Below are positions 36,550 through 46,492 of a DNA stretch of 64,000 nucleotides, piece after piece. The first letter of the stretch is position 1; every line of letters begins with the position of its first letter. Source of the stretch: Alteromonadaceae bacterium (GTDB taxonomy: Bacteria; Pseudomonadota; Gammaproteobacteria; Enterobacterales; Alteromonadaceae); contig JABSOI010000002.1 in the NCBI GenBank assembly GCA_013216015.1, positions 25,622 through 89,621 of the forward strand. Reading direction: 5' to 3'. The notes below the pieces were generated by a model. It had not been told where the DNA came from. It did not search any database and was given only the letters and a program-made list of their open reading frames with translations. The position numbers were made by a program, and so were the translations under genes.

Positions 36550-36876
36550 TTTCTAATACCAAATCGGTTTAATTATCCTTATGGGGATACTTCCAAATGG
36601 TTTGGGTATAATAAGTTGCGCAGTTAAAATATCAAATGTGACTGCGTAAGAATATAATGAAGTAGTAACTTTACATTTCTGTCTAATTATTATACATTGT
36701 TTGAACAAAAATAAATTTTCATTTATATTTTAATAGCCCCCTCTGTTTAAATATATGCGTTTAGTGTGTCATATATTTCTTTATCTAAGTTATGTTGAAT
36801 TACAGGTGATTTACGTTAAATATCATTTATACTTTGATCAAAACTTTAATTTTTAAATTAATCTGGTGTTTGTTGA
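36550..36876. other. Gene-free stretch upstream of the pilus cluster
   Basis: About 330 bp. Near 36557-36612 is a short inverted repeat with TACCAAATCGG and GGTTTGGGTA ends, a mini-copy of the repeat type. The rest is AT-rich and probably carries the pilV promoter; no gene seen. Confidence 0.45.
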
Positions 36877-36935
36877 TAATACCAATTCCGTTAATTAATT
36901 GATTGAAATTCAATGAGAATAGATTACCTTGAAAG
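36877..36935 (+). repeat. Left-end relic of a TACCAATTCC element at the pilV 5' end
   Basis: TACCAATTCCGTTAATTAATTG...ATTCAATGAGAATAGATTACC matches the left end of the element at 34905 (TACCAATTCCATAAATAAAG...ATTCAATGAGGATAAATTGCC). There is no right end; the relic runs into the GATG array. An ATG at 36913, in frame with pilV, lies inside it. Confidence 0.6.
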
Positions 36936-36936
36936 G

Positions 36937-36960
36937 GATGGATGGATGGATGGATGGATG
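36937..36960 (+). repeat. GATG tetranucleotide repeat (six units) at the pilV start
   Basis: Six perfect GATG units directly after a strong AAAGGG ribosome site (36932-36937). Each unit offers an ATG, shifted one frame per step. With the present count the ATG at 36946 is both eight bases from the ribosome site and in frame. Confidence 0.9.
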
Positions 36961-37527
36961 AAATATCAGAAAGGTATGACGTTACTTGAAGTTATGATTG
37001 CTTTTTTTATTCTGGTTACTGGTATTTTAGGCGCTGTAGCTATGCAAGCTACTTCAAAGAAAGGAAGTTTTGATGCTATGCAAAGGTCTGTTGCATCGTC
37101 GTTAGCACAGGATATCCTTGAAAGGATGCGTAGTAATAGTTCTTCTACTGCTGTCTTGGAGGCGTATGAAGGCACTTATGGTGCAACGTTGAACCCTGTT
37201 CCTGAAATTAGGTGTAATTCTGCTGCTTCTTTATGCACAAATCAAAATATGGTTGTTAATGATTTATATGAGTGGGAATTAAGCATAATGGGGGCCGACG
37301 TTAAAAATGGTGAGGATTCCACTGGCGGATTACTCGATGGATTAGCTTGTATTTCTCATCTTAATAACCAAGTTAGGATAGTTATCAGTTGGCAAGGTCG
37401 TGAAGCCACGTCTGATGCATACGCTAGTGTTGACTACACTTCTGCTAACCTTTCTGCTTTAGCTGCATCTTGTGGTCTGGCTGGTAATACACGCCGGCAG
37501 GTGGCGATCGAAGCTTTTATTTTTTAG
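36946..37527 (+). CDS. pilV: Type IV pilus minor pilin PilV
   Basis: A 193-aa prepilin: short leader ending in KG, cleavage before MTLLEVMIAFFILVTGILGAVAMQ (class III signal, Glu at +5), then a globular domain with paired cysteines (CNSAASLC, CISHLNN...C). ATG 36946 is chosen for its spacing from AAAGGG; 36958 (MKYQKG) and 36913 are alternatives in the same frame. The start lies within six GATG units, so slippage would put the favoured ATG out of frame. First gene of pilV-pilW-pilX-pilY1-pilE, which builds the pilus tip priming complex. Confidence 0.88.
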   Translation: MDGWMKYQKGMTLLEVMIAFFILVTGILGAVAMQATSKKGSFDAMQRSVASSLAQDILERMRSNSSSTAVLEAYEGTYGATLNPVPEIRCNSAASLCTNQNMVVNDLYEWELSIMGADVKNGEDSTGGLLDGLACISHLNNQVRIVISWQGREATSDAYASVDYTSANLSALAASCGLAGNTRRQVAIEAFIF

Positions 37528-37535
37528 AGTAAGTT

Positions 37536-38534
37536 ATGGATAAACGACAAGGTGGTTTCACCCTCATTGAAATATTTATCGCATTAGCGATAGGTTTGTC
37601 ACTTATGGCTGGGGTTATGAGTGTTTTTGTTGGTATGAAAACAACCACAGTAGAAACTTCAAGCTATGGGGAATTACAGGAAAATGGCCGTTTTGCCATG
37701 AGTTTGATCACTGAAGATTTACTTAGGCAGAATTTATGGGGCGATTTTACCGGTATCATGGATAAAGGTGCTTTAACAATTTCTCCCGAGCTTGCTGATT
37801 TGGCTGGTGACTGTACTGGGGGAGGAGTGAATAATGCCAGTTTTCCCGATTTAGTTGGCCACTTTAGAACCTTATGGGGGCAAACGGTAAATAATCCATC
37901 AGTACTCGGTTGTATCACCAATGCCAAGACCAATTCTGATTTAATACAATTAAAGAGAGCTTTGGCATCCCCCTTTCCAGATACAGCATTAGATCCCTTA
38001 ACACCTGCCGATTTAGATGATAAAAGATTTTATATAAAATCAAACGCCAATACTGCAGCTATATTCACCGGATCAGTTGCTATTCCTACCGTTAATTTTG
38101 GTAGAGTGTGGGAATACCAACATCATATTTATTATGTTCGTGAAGATGTTCAAGGAAGGAATTTGGTGCCTGTTTTGATGCAAGGTCGATTGCAAAAAAA
38201 CAACTTGAAGACAATCACCTTCGATATGATGGTTGAAGGAATTGAAAAATTATATTTTATGTACGGAGTAGATACTGATAATGACGGGGCTGTTAATGCG
38301 TTTATTTCCGCTGACAATATGACTCAAGATTATTGGGATAATGCTAACGATGTACGTATTTTGGCCGTGAAAATTTTTATTCTTGTGCGAAATATATTAC
38401 CTGATAGCAAATATATTAATAATAACGTTTATCAAATGGGCGATAGCAGCTTTGATGCTGATGGAGATAATTATCGCCGATTATTATTTAGTTCAACGGT
38501 GACACTTTATAATGCGAGGGTTGATACATGGTAA
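37536..38534 (+). CDS. pilW: Type IV pilus minor pilin PilW
   Basis: A 332-aa prepilin: MDKRQGGFTLIEIFIALAIGLSLMAGVMSVFVGM gives the leader, G/F cleavage site and hydrophobic helix. The long C-terminal domain has DCTGGG and LGCITNAKTNSDLIQLKRA segments and FDMMVEGIEKLYFMYGVDTDNDG, as in PilW of Pseudomonas/Shewanella. It follows pilV by 8 bp and overlaps pilX by 7 bp. Part of the priming complex with PilV, PilX, FimU/FimT and PilY1. Confidence 0.9.
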   Translation: MDKRQGGFTLIEIFIALAIGLSLMAGVMSVFVGMKTTTVETSSYGELQENGRFAMSLITEDLLRQNLWGDFTGIMDKGALTISPELADLAGDCTGGGVNNASFPDLVGHFRTLWGQTVNNPSVLGCITNAKTNSDLIQLKRALASPFPDTALDPLTPADLDDKRFYIKSNANTAAIFTGSVAIPTVNFGRVWEYQHHIYYVREDVQGRNLVPVLMQGRLQKNNLKTITFDMMVEGIEKLYFMYGVDTDNDGAVNAFISADNMTQDYWDNANDVRILAVKIFILVRNILPDSKYINNNVYQMGDSSFDADGDNYRRLLFSSTVTLYNARVDTW

Positions 38535-39031
38535 TGTTATTAAAAGGTAATATTAAGTCTAAGCAACAAGGAGTTGTGCTTGTGATATCGTTGGTTTTTT
38601 TAATCGCTCTAACTGCCGTTGCAGCGGCGCTTATGTTAAACACCACTACAGATATGAGAATGTCTGGTGCAAGTCAGGAAAAGGTTATTGCAACACAAGA
38701 AGCCGTTAGCGCAATAGACGAAATTATTTACAACGAAGTTAAGAAAGTAAATACTGTGGAGGGAGTAAATAATAATGCTTTTACTTCTGCCTTGGTAACA
38801 TTTCCAAAAACACCTACCGTTTCTGGAAATAATACGACTGCAACGATTAGCAGTACAAATCCTTATCAACTGGAAGCTGATTGCCCCCATGTAAAAGCAG
38901 CTTCTTCGGTACAAGTATTTAAATGTAATGTACTAAGAGTACAAGTAACCAGAAATTACGGTCGTACAAATAATAGCACAATACAAGTAAATTCAGGTAT
39001 TGCTCAAGAATTATTAAATGTGGGGAATTAA
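38528..39031 (+). CDS. pilX: Type IV pilus assembly protein PilX
   Basis: A 167-aa PilX-type pilin: N-terminal KQQGVVLVISLVFLIALTAVAAALML with the PilX_N pattern (G then V-V-L, lacking the Glu+5 seen in other pilins), followed by TDMRMSGASQEKVIATQEAVSAIDE. It overlaps pilW by seven bases and pilY1 by one base (TAATG), so translation is coupled. PilX links the minor pilins to PilY1. Confidence 0.88.
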   Translation: MVMLLKGNIKSKQQGVVLVISLVFLIALTAVAAALMLNTTTDMRMSGASQEKVIATQEAVSAIDEIIYNEVKKVNTVEGVNNNAFTSALVTFPKTPTVSGNNTTATISSTNPYQLEADCPHVKAASSVQVFKCNVLRVQVTRNYGRTNNSTIQVNSGIAQELLNVGN

Positions 39032-42000
39032 TGATGAAAAAAATGTTCGTATTTTGTTTCGCTATGATTGTTATGTCGATGATAGCCAGAAGCGAAGATA
39101 TTGAGTTGTATGTAGGAGACAACATACAAAGGTCTTCAACCCGACCACAGGTTTTAATTATTTTTGATACTTCTGGCAGTATGACAACATCAGAAACTAT
39201 CATGGTAGAATATACTGCCAGTGATACCGATTTCAGCTCTGACGGTTATGTTTATTATTCGGCTGATGATTCAGTACCGCAACAGGGCGATAATAGGCGT
39301 TTTCCTATTACAGAGAATAATTGCGCGTCTTCTTTTAATGCACTGGTTGATATTGGTTTTTATACCGATAAATTCATGCGTTACAACTCAAATAGAAAAA
39401 GATGGAATCACCTTAAGGAGAATCCAGGCAACAGCGTAAATTATATTTATGTTGATTGTTTGCAAGATGTTGCTGCGACAAATATAAATAATGCTCCAGG
39501 AGTTATTACGGGTATACCCAGTAATGATACTGCCGATTTGGCGAGTGCCCCTCCTTATGCAGACAATCCGCAATCGACAGCTCCTTTTTCCAGAGCGAGA
39601 ACTTTATATTCCAGTCATTATGTCGATTGGTATCACAATGCATCGTCAGAAACTAAGTCCCGGTTAGATATTGCCAAAGACACAATCACTGATTTAATTG
39701 AATCGGCACCTGGCGTAAGTTTTGCTTTAGAGGTTTTTAATAGGAGTTATAGTTATTCAGATTCTGGCGGTCGTATAGCTTATGGCCTAAAAGATGAAGA
39801 CGACTATAATAGCGCAACATTAGTTAACCTTATTGATGATGAAATTTTTGCTAGCGGGTGGACTCCTTTATGCGAAAGTTTGTATGAAGCATCATTATAT
39901 TTTGGTGGGAAAAAAATAAAATTTGGTGATTTCGGTGGATCTCGATTACCTCATAAAGACCCAAGTGTTAATGGTGATCCAAAGTATGTCACGCCATATT
40001 CAGGTTGTTCGAATGAAATATTTGTGATTTTAATGACAGATGGAGAGCCTACAAAAGATTATTATGCAGACAGTTATGTTGATAGTTTGATCAGTGGTGG
40101 TTCAGGTAGTCGCCTGGATGAATTAGCTAAATGGATGCACGAAAATGATATTAATGATAATTTACCCGGTAGACAATTTGCAACAATATTTACTATAGGA
40201 TTTGGTGAAGATGCCATAAATGATGCAGGTGAATTGTTGAATGACACAGCAATTAATGGTGGAGGAAAATACTATCCTGCACAAAATCCGGGAGATTTAC
40301 TTAATTCGTTGCAATCTGCTTTATTAGAAATTCTTAATATCAATACTAGTTTTACTGCTCCCTCTGTTGCTTCAAATAACTTTGATCGCACCGAAACCCT
40401 AGATTCTGTTTATTATGCGATGTTTGTTCCTGAACAAGGGCCCAGCTGGCAAGGTAATCTTAAAAAATTAAGAGTGCTTAACGGTGTTCAGGTTGATAGA
40501 GATGATGTTCCTGCAATCACCGCCGATGGTATTATTTCAAAAGATGCAAAAACTATCTGGACGACATCTTCTACAGCTGATGGCAACGATGTTAATTCAG
40601 GGGGCGTTGCTGAAATGCTCCGCAGTCAAACTAGTCGAAATGTGTTCAGTGATATTGAAGGAACTGGTGATACTCTTGATTATTTTACTTTGGAAAAGGT
40701 TAAAGATTATTATGAAACCCAAACCGCTTTAGCAACGGAATTAGGGGTGGCAACCACAGAAATTGATGTACACCTGAACTGGGCTTTAGGTAAAGATGTT
40801 GACGATGATGATAATGATGGTTCTGTAACAGATAACCGACCCAATATTTTTGGTGACCCATTACATTCAAAACCTCTAGTGATCAACTATGGTGGTGCAT
40901 CGGTTACCGAGCAAGATGTGAGAATTATTATTGGCACCAATGCGGGTGCACTGCATATGTTTCAAGATGAAGGCACTTCTGTTAATGAAACTTGGGCATT
41001 TATGCCAAAAGAGTTTTTTTCTAATATTAAAGGATTGAGAGAGAACCAATCTTCGTCGTCAAAAATTTATGGCATTGACGGTCCTGCTACGTCGTATTTA
41101 TTTGATGATAATGGCGATGGAGTAATTGATGCTATTGATGATAAAGCATGGGTATTCTTTGGTTTACGACGTGGTGGCAGTTCTTATTATGCGTTGGATG
41201 TTACTAATAAAGATATTCCAAAATTGCTCTGGCATATTGATTCAAGTACTAATGGTTTTTCAAGATTAGGTCAATCCTGGTCTCAGCCTAAAGTGGGTTA
41301 CTCAAAGATAAACAGTAGTTCAGGTAAACCAAAACCTATACTTATTTTTGGAGGCGGTTATTCGACAGCCAAAGATAATGTGGGGGCAGGCGCTGATAAT
41401 GATTCAGTGGGCACTGCCATTTACATGGTTGATGCAGAATCAGGTACTTTATTGTGGAGTGCAAGTCCTGATGCAACAACAACTATTAATACGCAAGTAC
41501 CAGGTTTTAACAACAGCATTCCTTCAAGTCTTGCTGTTTTAGACAGTGATTCAGATGGTCTAATTGATCGAATATATACAGGTGATACTGGCGGAAATAT
41601 CTGGCGGGTGGATATGCCCGGTTCAAATCCATTTAGTTCATCTACTCCTTGGACAGTATTTAAATTAGCGAGCTTAGGCGGGAATAATAACGGAGTCGAC
41701 AGACGTTTTTTCAGTGAACCTTCGATTGTCAGGACATTTATTACCGATACTATAGAAACCAGGGAAACGATGGATGAAGCTGGCGGTGTAGAAAGAGTTA
41801 ATGTAATTCACCAGGAAAGACCCTATGAAGCGATATTAATAGGTAGCGGTGACCGTTCTACTCCTACGGCTGTTGATACTGATGATATATTTTTTATGAT
41901 CAAAGATGCCAAGATTGTCACTGAATCATATAACCAGAGTGCAACTGATAATGATCCCCATATCCCTTATACAATCTCTGACTTATATGATTATACAAAT

Positions 42001-42489
42001 AATCCTTTCGGGGAGTTTACTGCACCGCTGGACAGTTCTGAAAAAGCGGCTTTAGAAACATTACAAATAGCGGTTGGTTTGAAAAAAGGTTGGTATTACG
42101 ATTATGAAGCCGGAGGGGAAAAAAGTACTGCACCAGGTATCGTAATTAACGGTGTTGCTTATTTTACTTCCTTTACACCAGCAGCTTTAGATGACGACAG
42201 TGATAGTTGCGTATTGAGTGACGGTGTTGGTACTTTATATGCTGTTGATTTATCGCTAGGTACAACTGTTCATGATTGGCGGAAAACAATAATTTCACCT
42301 GGTATACCTGATACCCCATCAGTTATTATCACTAAAGATCCTGTTATTGACCCGCCTACACAGCCAGACTCGGATGCGCCACCAGGTGAACAGTCTGGCA
42401 CGATAAAGCTTTTGGCGGGTAAAATTATTTCTTTGGATATTAGTTTGAAAACGTCTCGAACATTTCTATATATTAAGGAGGACTTCTAA
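39031..42489 (+). CDS. pilY1: Type IV pilus tip adhesin PilY1
   Basis: A 1152-aa secreted tip protein. The signal peptide is residues 1-22; a VWA-like region follows with the MIDAS motif FDTSGSM (about residue 48) and MTDGEPT (about residue 335). The C-terminal PilY1 beta-propeller carries repeated blades ([34 protein letters not shown]) and a calcium loop [15 protein letters not shown] near residue 834. It acts as mechanosensor/adhesin at the pilus tip. Overlaps pilX and pilE by one base each. Confidence 0.92.
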   Translation: MMKKMFVFCFAMIVMSMIARSEDIELYVGDNIQRSSTRPQVLIIFDTSGSMTTSETIMVEYTASDTDFSSDGYVYYSADDSVPQQGDNRRFPITENNCASSFNALVDIGFYTDKFMRYNSNRKRWNHLKENPGNSVNYIYVDCLQDVAATNINNAPGVITGIPSNDTADLASAPPYADNPQSTAPFSRARTLYSSHYVDWYHNASSETKSRLDIAKDTITDLIESAPGVSFALEVFNRSYSYSDSGGRIAYGLKDEDDYNSATLVNLIDDEIFASGWTPLCESLYEASLYFGGKKIKFGDFGGSRLPHKDPSVNGDPKYVTPYSGCSNEIFVILMTDGEPTKDYYADSYVDSLISGGSGSRLDELAKWMHENDINDNLPGRQFATIFTIGFGEDAINDAGELLNDTAINGGGKYYPAQNPGDLLNSLQSALLEILNINTSFTAPSVASNNFDRTETLDSVYYAMFVPEQGPSWQGNLKKLRVLNGVQVDRDDVPAITADGIISKDAKTIWTTSSTADGNDVNSGGVAEMLRSQTSRNVFSDIEGTGDTLDYFTLEKVKDYYETQTALATELGVATTEIDVHLNWALGKDVDDDDNDGSVTDNRPNIFGDPLHSKPLVINYGGASVTEQDVRIIIGTNAGALHMFQDEGTSVNETWAFMPKEFFSNIKGLRENQSSSSKIYGIDGPATSYLFDDNGDGVIDAIDDKAWVFFGLRRGGSSYYALDVTNKDIPKLLWHIDSSTNGFSRLGQSWSQPKVGYSKINSSSGKPKPILIFGGGYSTAKDNVGAGADNDSVGTAIYMVDAESGTLLWSASPDATTTINTQVPGFNNSIPSSLAVLDSDSDGLIDRIYTGDTGGNIWRVDMPGSNPFSSSTPWTVFKLASLGGNNNGVDRRFFSEPSIVRTFITDTIETRETMDEAGGVERVNVIHQERPYEAILIGSGDRSTPTAVDTDDIFFMIKDAKIVTESYNQSATDNDPHIPYTISDLYDYTNNPFGEFTAPLDSSEKAALETLQIAVGLKKGWYYDYEAGGEKSTAPGIVINGVAYFTSFTPAALDDDSDSCVLSDGVGTLYAVDLSLGTTVHDWRKTIISPGIPDTPSVIITKDPVIDPPTQPDSDAPPGEQSGTIKLLAGKIISLDISLKTSRTFLYIKEDF

Positions 42490-42899
42490 TGATAAAGTTA
42501 AATATGCAACAAGGTATGACTTTAATTGAGCTTCTAATTGTTGTTGCTATTATGGGGATACTTGCTGCGGTGGCTTATCCGTCTTATACAGATCACGTGG
42601 TGCGTTCAAATAGAGCAGAAGCACAGCGAGAGTTAGTCCGGCTGGCAAATTTACAGGAACAATATTTTATCGACCATCGTTCTTATACAGCTGATATGAC
42701 AAAATTAGGTATGCCTGCAGATCCTTATATTACCCAAAGTAACAATTATAGTATTGATGCGTTGGTCGTAGGGGCAAAATTTAGTTTAGTTGCTACAGCT
42801 AAAAATGAGCAGGCAATTCAGGATTCAATTTGTGCTACGTTAACTATTGAAGATACGGGAAAGAAAACAGCAACATCAGTAAGCTGTTGGGAGCAATAG
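42489..42899 (+). CDS. pilE: Type IV pilin PilE (minor pilin)
   Basis: A 136-aa pilin: leader MIKLNMQQG, mature end [31 protein letters not shown], then the PilE signature [33 protein letters not shown] and a C-terminal disulphide pair ([19 protein letters not shown]). Located last in the pilV-W-X-Y1-E operon as in Pseudomonas. It belongs to the minor-pilin tip complex rather than being the major pilin. Confidence 0.92.
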   Translation: MIKLNMQQGMTLIELLIVVAIMGILAAVAYPSYTDHVVRSNRAEAQRELVRLANLQEQYFIDHRSYTADMTKLGMPADPYITQSNNYSIDALVVGAKFSLVATAKNEQAIQDSICATLTIEDTGKKTATSVSCWEQ

Positions 42900-42902
42900 T
42901 CT

Positions 42903-43232
42903 ATGAAATTACTATATAAATCACTTTTCCTAGCTTTGCCTATATTTAGCACGGTAATATTGAGCACAGTAATACACAGCAAAGAATCAATTAAAAGAAT
43001 TGAAATGAAATGTTATGTATCTATGATTGGGGGAGCAGATCTGATTCATTATATTGTTCTTAATAGTGAAGAAGCTGCGAAAAATTTAAAACAGTCTTTG
43101 CCTGGACAAAAAATATTGACGACAGAGTCGAATAAAAAGCAGCAGATTTATAAAGTTAAAGAATGTGTTTCATCAAGTAATAAATTTGCTAATGCAATAG
43201 CAAAATATCTGGATAAAAATACTGCACGATAG
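42903..43232 (+). CDS. TapY2-like type IVa secretion/pilus accessory protein
   Basis: A 109-aa secreted protein (signal peptide about residues 1-26). The mature part has EMKCYVSMIGGADLIHYIVLNSEEAAKNLKQSLPGQKI and a closing YKVKECVSSSNKF-ANAIAKYLDKNTAR, with two cysteines likely bonded. Position directly behind pilY1-pilE, size and Cys spacing fit the TapY2 family known from Aeromonas and Shewanella, whose role is unclear. Assigned mainly by context and pattern, so moderately sure. Its stop is followed by four 13-bp repeats. Confidence 0.65.
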   Translation: MKLLYKSLFLALPIFSTVILSTVIHSKESIKRIEMKCYVSMIGGADLIHYIVLNSEEAAKNLKQSLPGQKILTTESNKKQQIYKVKECVSSSNKFANAIAKYLDKNTAR

Positions 43233-43233
43233 T

Positions 43234-43284
43234 TTATGTAGATACCTTATGTAGGTAATTTATACAGATAAGTTATGCAGAGAG
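43234..43284 (+). repeat. Four degenerate 13-bp units just after the tapY2-like stop codon
   Basis: TTATGTAGATACC, TTATGTAGGTAAT, TTATACAGATAAG, TTATGCAGAGAG, starting one base after the TAG stop at 43230-43232. Confidence 0.75.
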
Positions 43285-43363
43285 TTTATTTTGAGATCTA
43301 ATTATTTCAGATCCGATAATTATGAATGAGATTATTTGAGATAATGAAATTATGTGGAAATAG

Positions 43364-43939
43364 TTAACTACATGTAATTTCATTATTATTTCTATCTTCA
43401 TCAATGTTGTCATTATCAGTGTCGGAGGTAACATAAGAGCGGCCTTGAGCGGATACTAGGATACCTCGAGATTTTGTTGGATGATCCTTTGGACAATAGC
43501 TGAAAGGTTGCGCTGCTACACCGCCTGTTAGATTTCCTGTCTCAGTAAAAATTAAGCTTTTTTGACCGTACTGTAATTTGTCACCCGACTTTATTGCTCC
43601 TTTTACTTTTATAATAGTATCGGTGGCATCAAAATCGCCATTATTGTTATCATCAACAAAGACAGTTATTTCATTGTGCCAATTAGTACTGCATTTAGTC
43701 TCAATCGGGCAGATGATAACCTGTTTTCCTGAATTTATTGACGTATTCCTTGATAGGAGCAATAAACGTTGAAGTTCTGAGATTTGGTTATCAACCCGCA
43801 TTTCGACCAGGAATGTACTGAGATTAGGCAGGGCAATAGCAGTAATAATGGCAATAACTGAGATAGTTACCAATAATTCAATTAAGGTAAACCCACGGGA
43901 TATTGTTTTTCTAAACGTAGAAAATAGGTAAACAGACAT
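43364..43939 (-). CDS. fimT: GspH/FimT family minor pseudopilin, copy 1
   Basis: A 191-aa prepilin: RGFTLIELLVTISVIAIITAIALPNLSTFLVEMRVDNQISELQRLL, then the GspH/FimT fold with VIICP, CSTNWHNEITVFVDDNNNG and a C-terminal FSYCPKDHPTKSRGILVSAQGRSY, ending in an Asp/Asn-rich tail (SDTDNDNIDEDRNNNEITC) that could bind calcium. It is convergent with the pil operon; FimT/FimU is the missing minor pilin of that tip complex. A related copy follows at 44215. Confidence 0.88.
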   Translation of the reverse strand: MSVYLFSTFRKTISRGFTLIELLVTISVIAIITAIALPNLSTFLVEMRVDNQISELQRLLLLSRNTSINSGKQVIICPIETKCSTNWHNEITVFVDDNNNGDFDATDTIIKVKGAIKSGDKLQYGQKSLIFTETGNLTGGVAAQPFSYCPKDHPTKSRGILVSAQGRSYVTSDTDNDNIDEDRNNNEITCS

Positions 43940-43966
43940 AGAACCACCATCATCATTAGACTACTA

Positions 43967-44123
43967 TACCCGTGGTCATTCAAAATGCGGGAATTTGAGG
44001 TGAATTTGAAAGTTTATCTAAAAGGCGCTTGATTGAGCAATAGCGGGCTATTGGGATTGAAAGCAACGTAGTAGATAATCTTTTAAAACGCTTCAAAACC
44101 TGCATTTTGAATGATTACGGGTA
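43967..44123. repeat. TACCCG inverted-repeat element with TA flanks (157 bp)
   Basis: Ends TACCCGTGGTCATTCAAAATGCGGG and CCTGCATTTTGAATGATTACGGGTA; both flanks are TA (43965-43966 and 44124-44125). It is the same family as the copy at 52808, and its middle shares GGCGCTTGATTGAGCAATAGC with the TACCATT family. It lies between the two fimT genes. Confidence 0.85.
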
Positions 44124-44214
44124 TATACCCAAGTAGGTTGAGTATATACTCTTTAATTTATAGCACTTTATCCTTGATGTTTCTAGTTTTATACCCAAAC
44201 CAATATTGTATAAA

Positions 44215-44778
44215 TTATAACTTGGTACAGGTTATTTCCTTATTATTCCTGTCATTTCTGCCATTGTTATCTGAGTCTGTGGTCTTATAGGAACGACCAG
44301 AGCGGGATATAACAATACCTCTGGATAGTGATTGATAATTTTTAGGGCAATAGATAAGGGTACCATTATAAAAACCTCTAAGTTGACCCGTTGGTTTGTA
44401 TATGATCCTGTCTCTATTTTTTCCATAAATTAAATCATCGCCTAATTTTACAGGATCTTTTGATCGGATCAGGATTTCATCTTCACCAGGATCTAACGCT
44501 TTGTTCTTATTGCGATCAATAAAAACGCCAATGCTATTTTTCCAGTTAGTATTACATTGGTTATTTGTATCTAGCGGGCACATGGTGACTTCCTGCCCTG
44601 AGTTAATCGCATAGTTTCTTGTTAGAAATATTAGTCGATGCAATGAAGTTATTTCGTTATCCACTCTCATGCTGACGATGAAGTGATCTAAATTGGGTAG
44701 TGTGATTGTTAATAATATTGAAATAATAGTAATTGATACCATCAACTCAATTAAAGTAAATCCGTTACTTTTTAGCAT
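44215..44778 (-). CDS. fimT: GspH/FimT family minor pseudopilin, copy 2
   Basis: A 187-aa prepilin: MLKSNGFTLIELMVSITIISILLTITLPNLDHFIVSMRVDNEI, with VTMCPLD, CNTNWKNSIGVFIDRNKN, LIYCPKNYQSLSRGIVISRSGRSY and an Asp-rich end (TTDSDNNGRNDRNNKEITC). It is clearly a tandem paralogue of the gene at 43364, sharing all these blocks. The two are separated by a TA-flanked repeat. Which copy serves the tip complex is not visible from sequence; they may be alternative tips. Confidence 0.88.
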   Translation of the reverse strand: MLKSNGFTLIELMVSITIISILLTITLPNLDHFIVSMRVDNEITSLHRLIFLTRNYAINSGQEVTMCPLDTNNQCNTNWKNSIGVFIDRNKNKALDPGEDEILIRSKDPVKLGDDLIYGKNRDRIIYKPTGQLRGFYNGTLIYCPKNYQSLSRGIVISRSGRSYKTTDSDNNGRNDRNNKEITCTKL

Positions 44779-44926
44779 AATAAATCCTTTTAACTGCTAT
44801 TACGCCTAAACTCCCCCAAGTCGTTCGGATGTGTTTAGGTATAACATAAAATCCTTTTCAACGATTATACCTGTTCTTGAATATATTCCCACCAGAATTA
44901 ATACCCAGACTGTTAATTGCTTGGTA

Positions 44927-46288
44927 TTAAAGAATTTCTAATGCTTCACTCAGTTTTTTTACGCCAATAACTTCCATACCTGATATCTTTTCTTTCGGCA
45001 TATTGTTAAAGGGCACAATAGCTCGTTTAAAGCCATGTTTAGCTGCTTCATTAATTCGTTCCTGACCACTTGGTACCGGACGGATCTCGCCGGATAAACC
45101 GACTTCACCAAACACTACCAGATCCTGAGGAAGAGATTTATCTCTAAAGCTCGAAACAAGCGCAAAAATCAAGGCCAGATCTATACTGGTTTCTGATACT
45201 TTGACACCACCAACTACATTTACAAAAACATCTTGATCATTCATTTGCAAACCACCGTGGCGGTTTAATATTGCTAATAACATTGAAAGGCGATTTTGTT
45301 CGGCGCCAACAGCAACTCTTCTTGGATTACCTAAAGCTGAATGATCAACTAAAGCTTGTATTTCTACAAGCAGTGGTCTTGTTCCTTCCCACAGCACCAT
45401 AACAATACTGCCGGGCGTGGCCTCTTCGTTGCGATTTAAAAAAATAGCGGAAGGATTTTTAACTTCTTTAAGTCCGCTACCTGTCATGGCAAAAACGCCC
45501 AATTCGTTGACGGCACCAAAGCGATTTTTATTACCTCTGAGGGTACGAAAACGTGAATCACTGGTTCCTTCAAGCATAATGGAGCAATCAATACAATGTT
45601 CTAATACTTTAGGACCAGCCAGTGAACCGTCTTTGGTGACATGCCCAACCAACAACATAGCGACATGGTGCTGCTTGGCGAAACGCGTTAAATAGGCCGC
45701 ACTTTCCCTGACCTGTGACACACTGCCGGGAGCCGATTGTACATCAGCCATGTGCATTACCTGAATAGAATCAATAACCATTATTTTAGGTTTTTCTTTT
45801 TCGGCAATTAAACAAATATTTTCAACACTGGTTTCCGACAACATTTTAAGTTTGTCGGTTGCAAGACCAAGACGTTGTGCCCGCATTGCCACTTGTTGCA
45901 GCGATTCTTCACCTGTAATGTACAATGCCGGCATGTTTGCGGCGAGGGTACACATGGTTTGTAATAACAGTGTGCTTTTGCCTGCACCTGGCTCTCCGCC
46001 AATTAAAATTGCACTTCCCGGCACGATTCCACCACCAAGTACCCGGTCAAATTCATTAAAACCAGAAGAAAAACGGGGTAAGTCGGTTAAGTCAATAGCG
46101 TCAAGAGTTTGAACTTTTGCATTCGACATACCGGCAAAACCAGAAAAGCTGCCTCCTCTGGTTGGGGTCTTTGCTTGGCGAAACTCAGAAATGGTGTTCC
46201 AGGCTTTACATTCATTGCATTGTCCTAACCAGCGTGAATACTCGGCTCCACAGTCTGTACAAACATAATTAGTTTTGATTTTTGACAT
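44927..46288 (-). CDS. radA: DNA repair protein RadA
   Basis: A 453-aa branch-migration helicase of recombination: N-terminal zinc finger YVCTDCGAEYSRWLGQCNECKAWN, Walker A GGEPGAGKSTLLL (about residue 95), the RadA-specific KNRFG motif, and the Lon-like C-terminal domain with SLPQDLVVFGEVGLSGEIRPV. Full length. In E. coli it is next to serB; here a PilZ gene lies between them. Confidence 0.96.
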   Translation of the reverse strand: MSKIKTNYVCTDCGAEYSRWLGQCNECKAWNTISEFRQAKTPTRGGSFSGFAGMSNAKVQTLDAIDLTDLPRFSSGFNEFDRVLGGGIVPGSAILIGGEPGAGKSTLLLQTMCTLAANMPALYITGEESLQQVAMRAQRLGLATDKLKMLSETSVENICLIAEKEKPKIMVIDSIQVMHMADVQSAPGSVSQVRESAAYLTRFAKQHHVAMLLVGHVTKDGSLAGPKVLEHCIDCSIMLEGTSDSRFRTLRGNKNRFGAVNELGVFAMTGSGLKEVKNPSAIFLNRNEEATPGSIVMVLWEGTRPLLVEIQALVDHSALGNPRRVAVGAEQNRLSMLLAILNRHGGLQMNDQDVFVNVVGGVKVSETSIDLALIFALVSSFRDKSLPQDLVVFGEVGLSGEIRPVPSGQERINEAAKHGFKRAIVPFNNMPKEKISGMEVIGVKKLSEALEIL

Positions 46289-46492
46289 ATCCTACCTTTC
46301 TGGGCATATTTTTTGCTTGTATTGAAGCAAGAGTGTTAATTAAGTGTAATTTATTGAAAAATTATGAAGTAACGTAAATGAATTTAATTCTTTACTCGTT
46401 TTTACGTGTTATTTTTTGATGTTCAAATTATAATTAGTACATGTATTTCTCAATATATGTTTAATTTTCTATTGTAGTGATATTTAAAGTAA

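Noticed and set aside
36913..36945. ATG 36913 as the pilV start
   Set aside because: It lies in the repeat relic with no ribosome site; the AAAGGG at 36932 points to ATG 36946.
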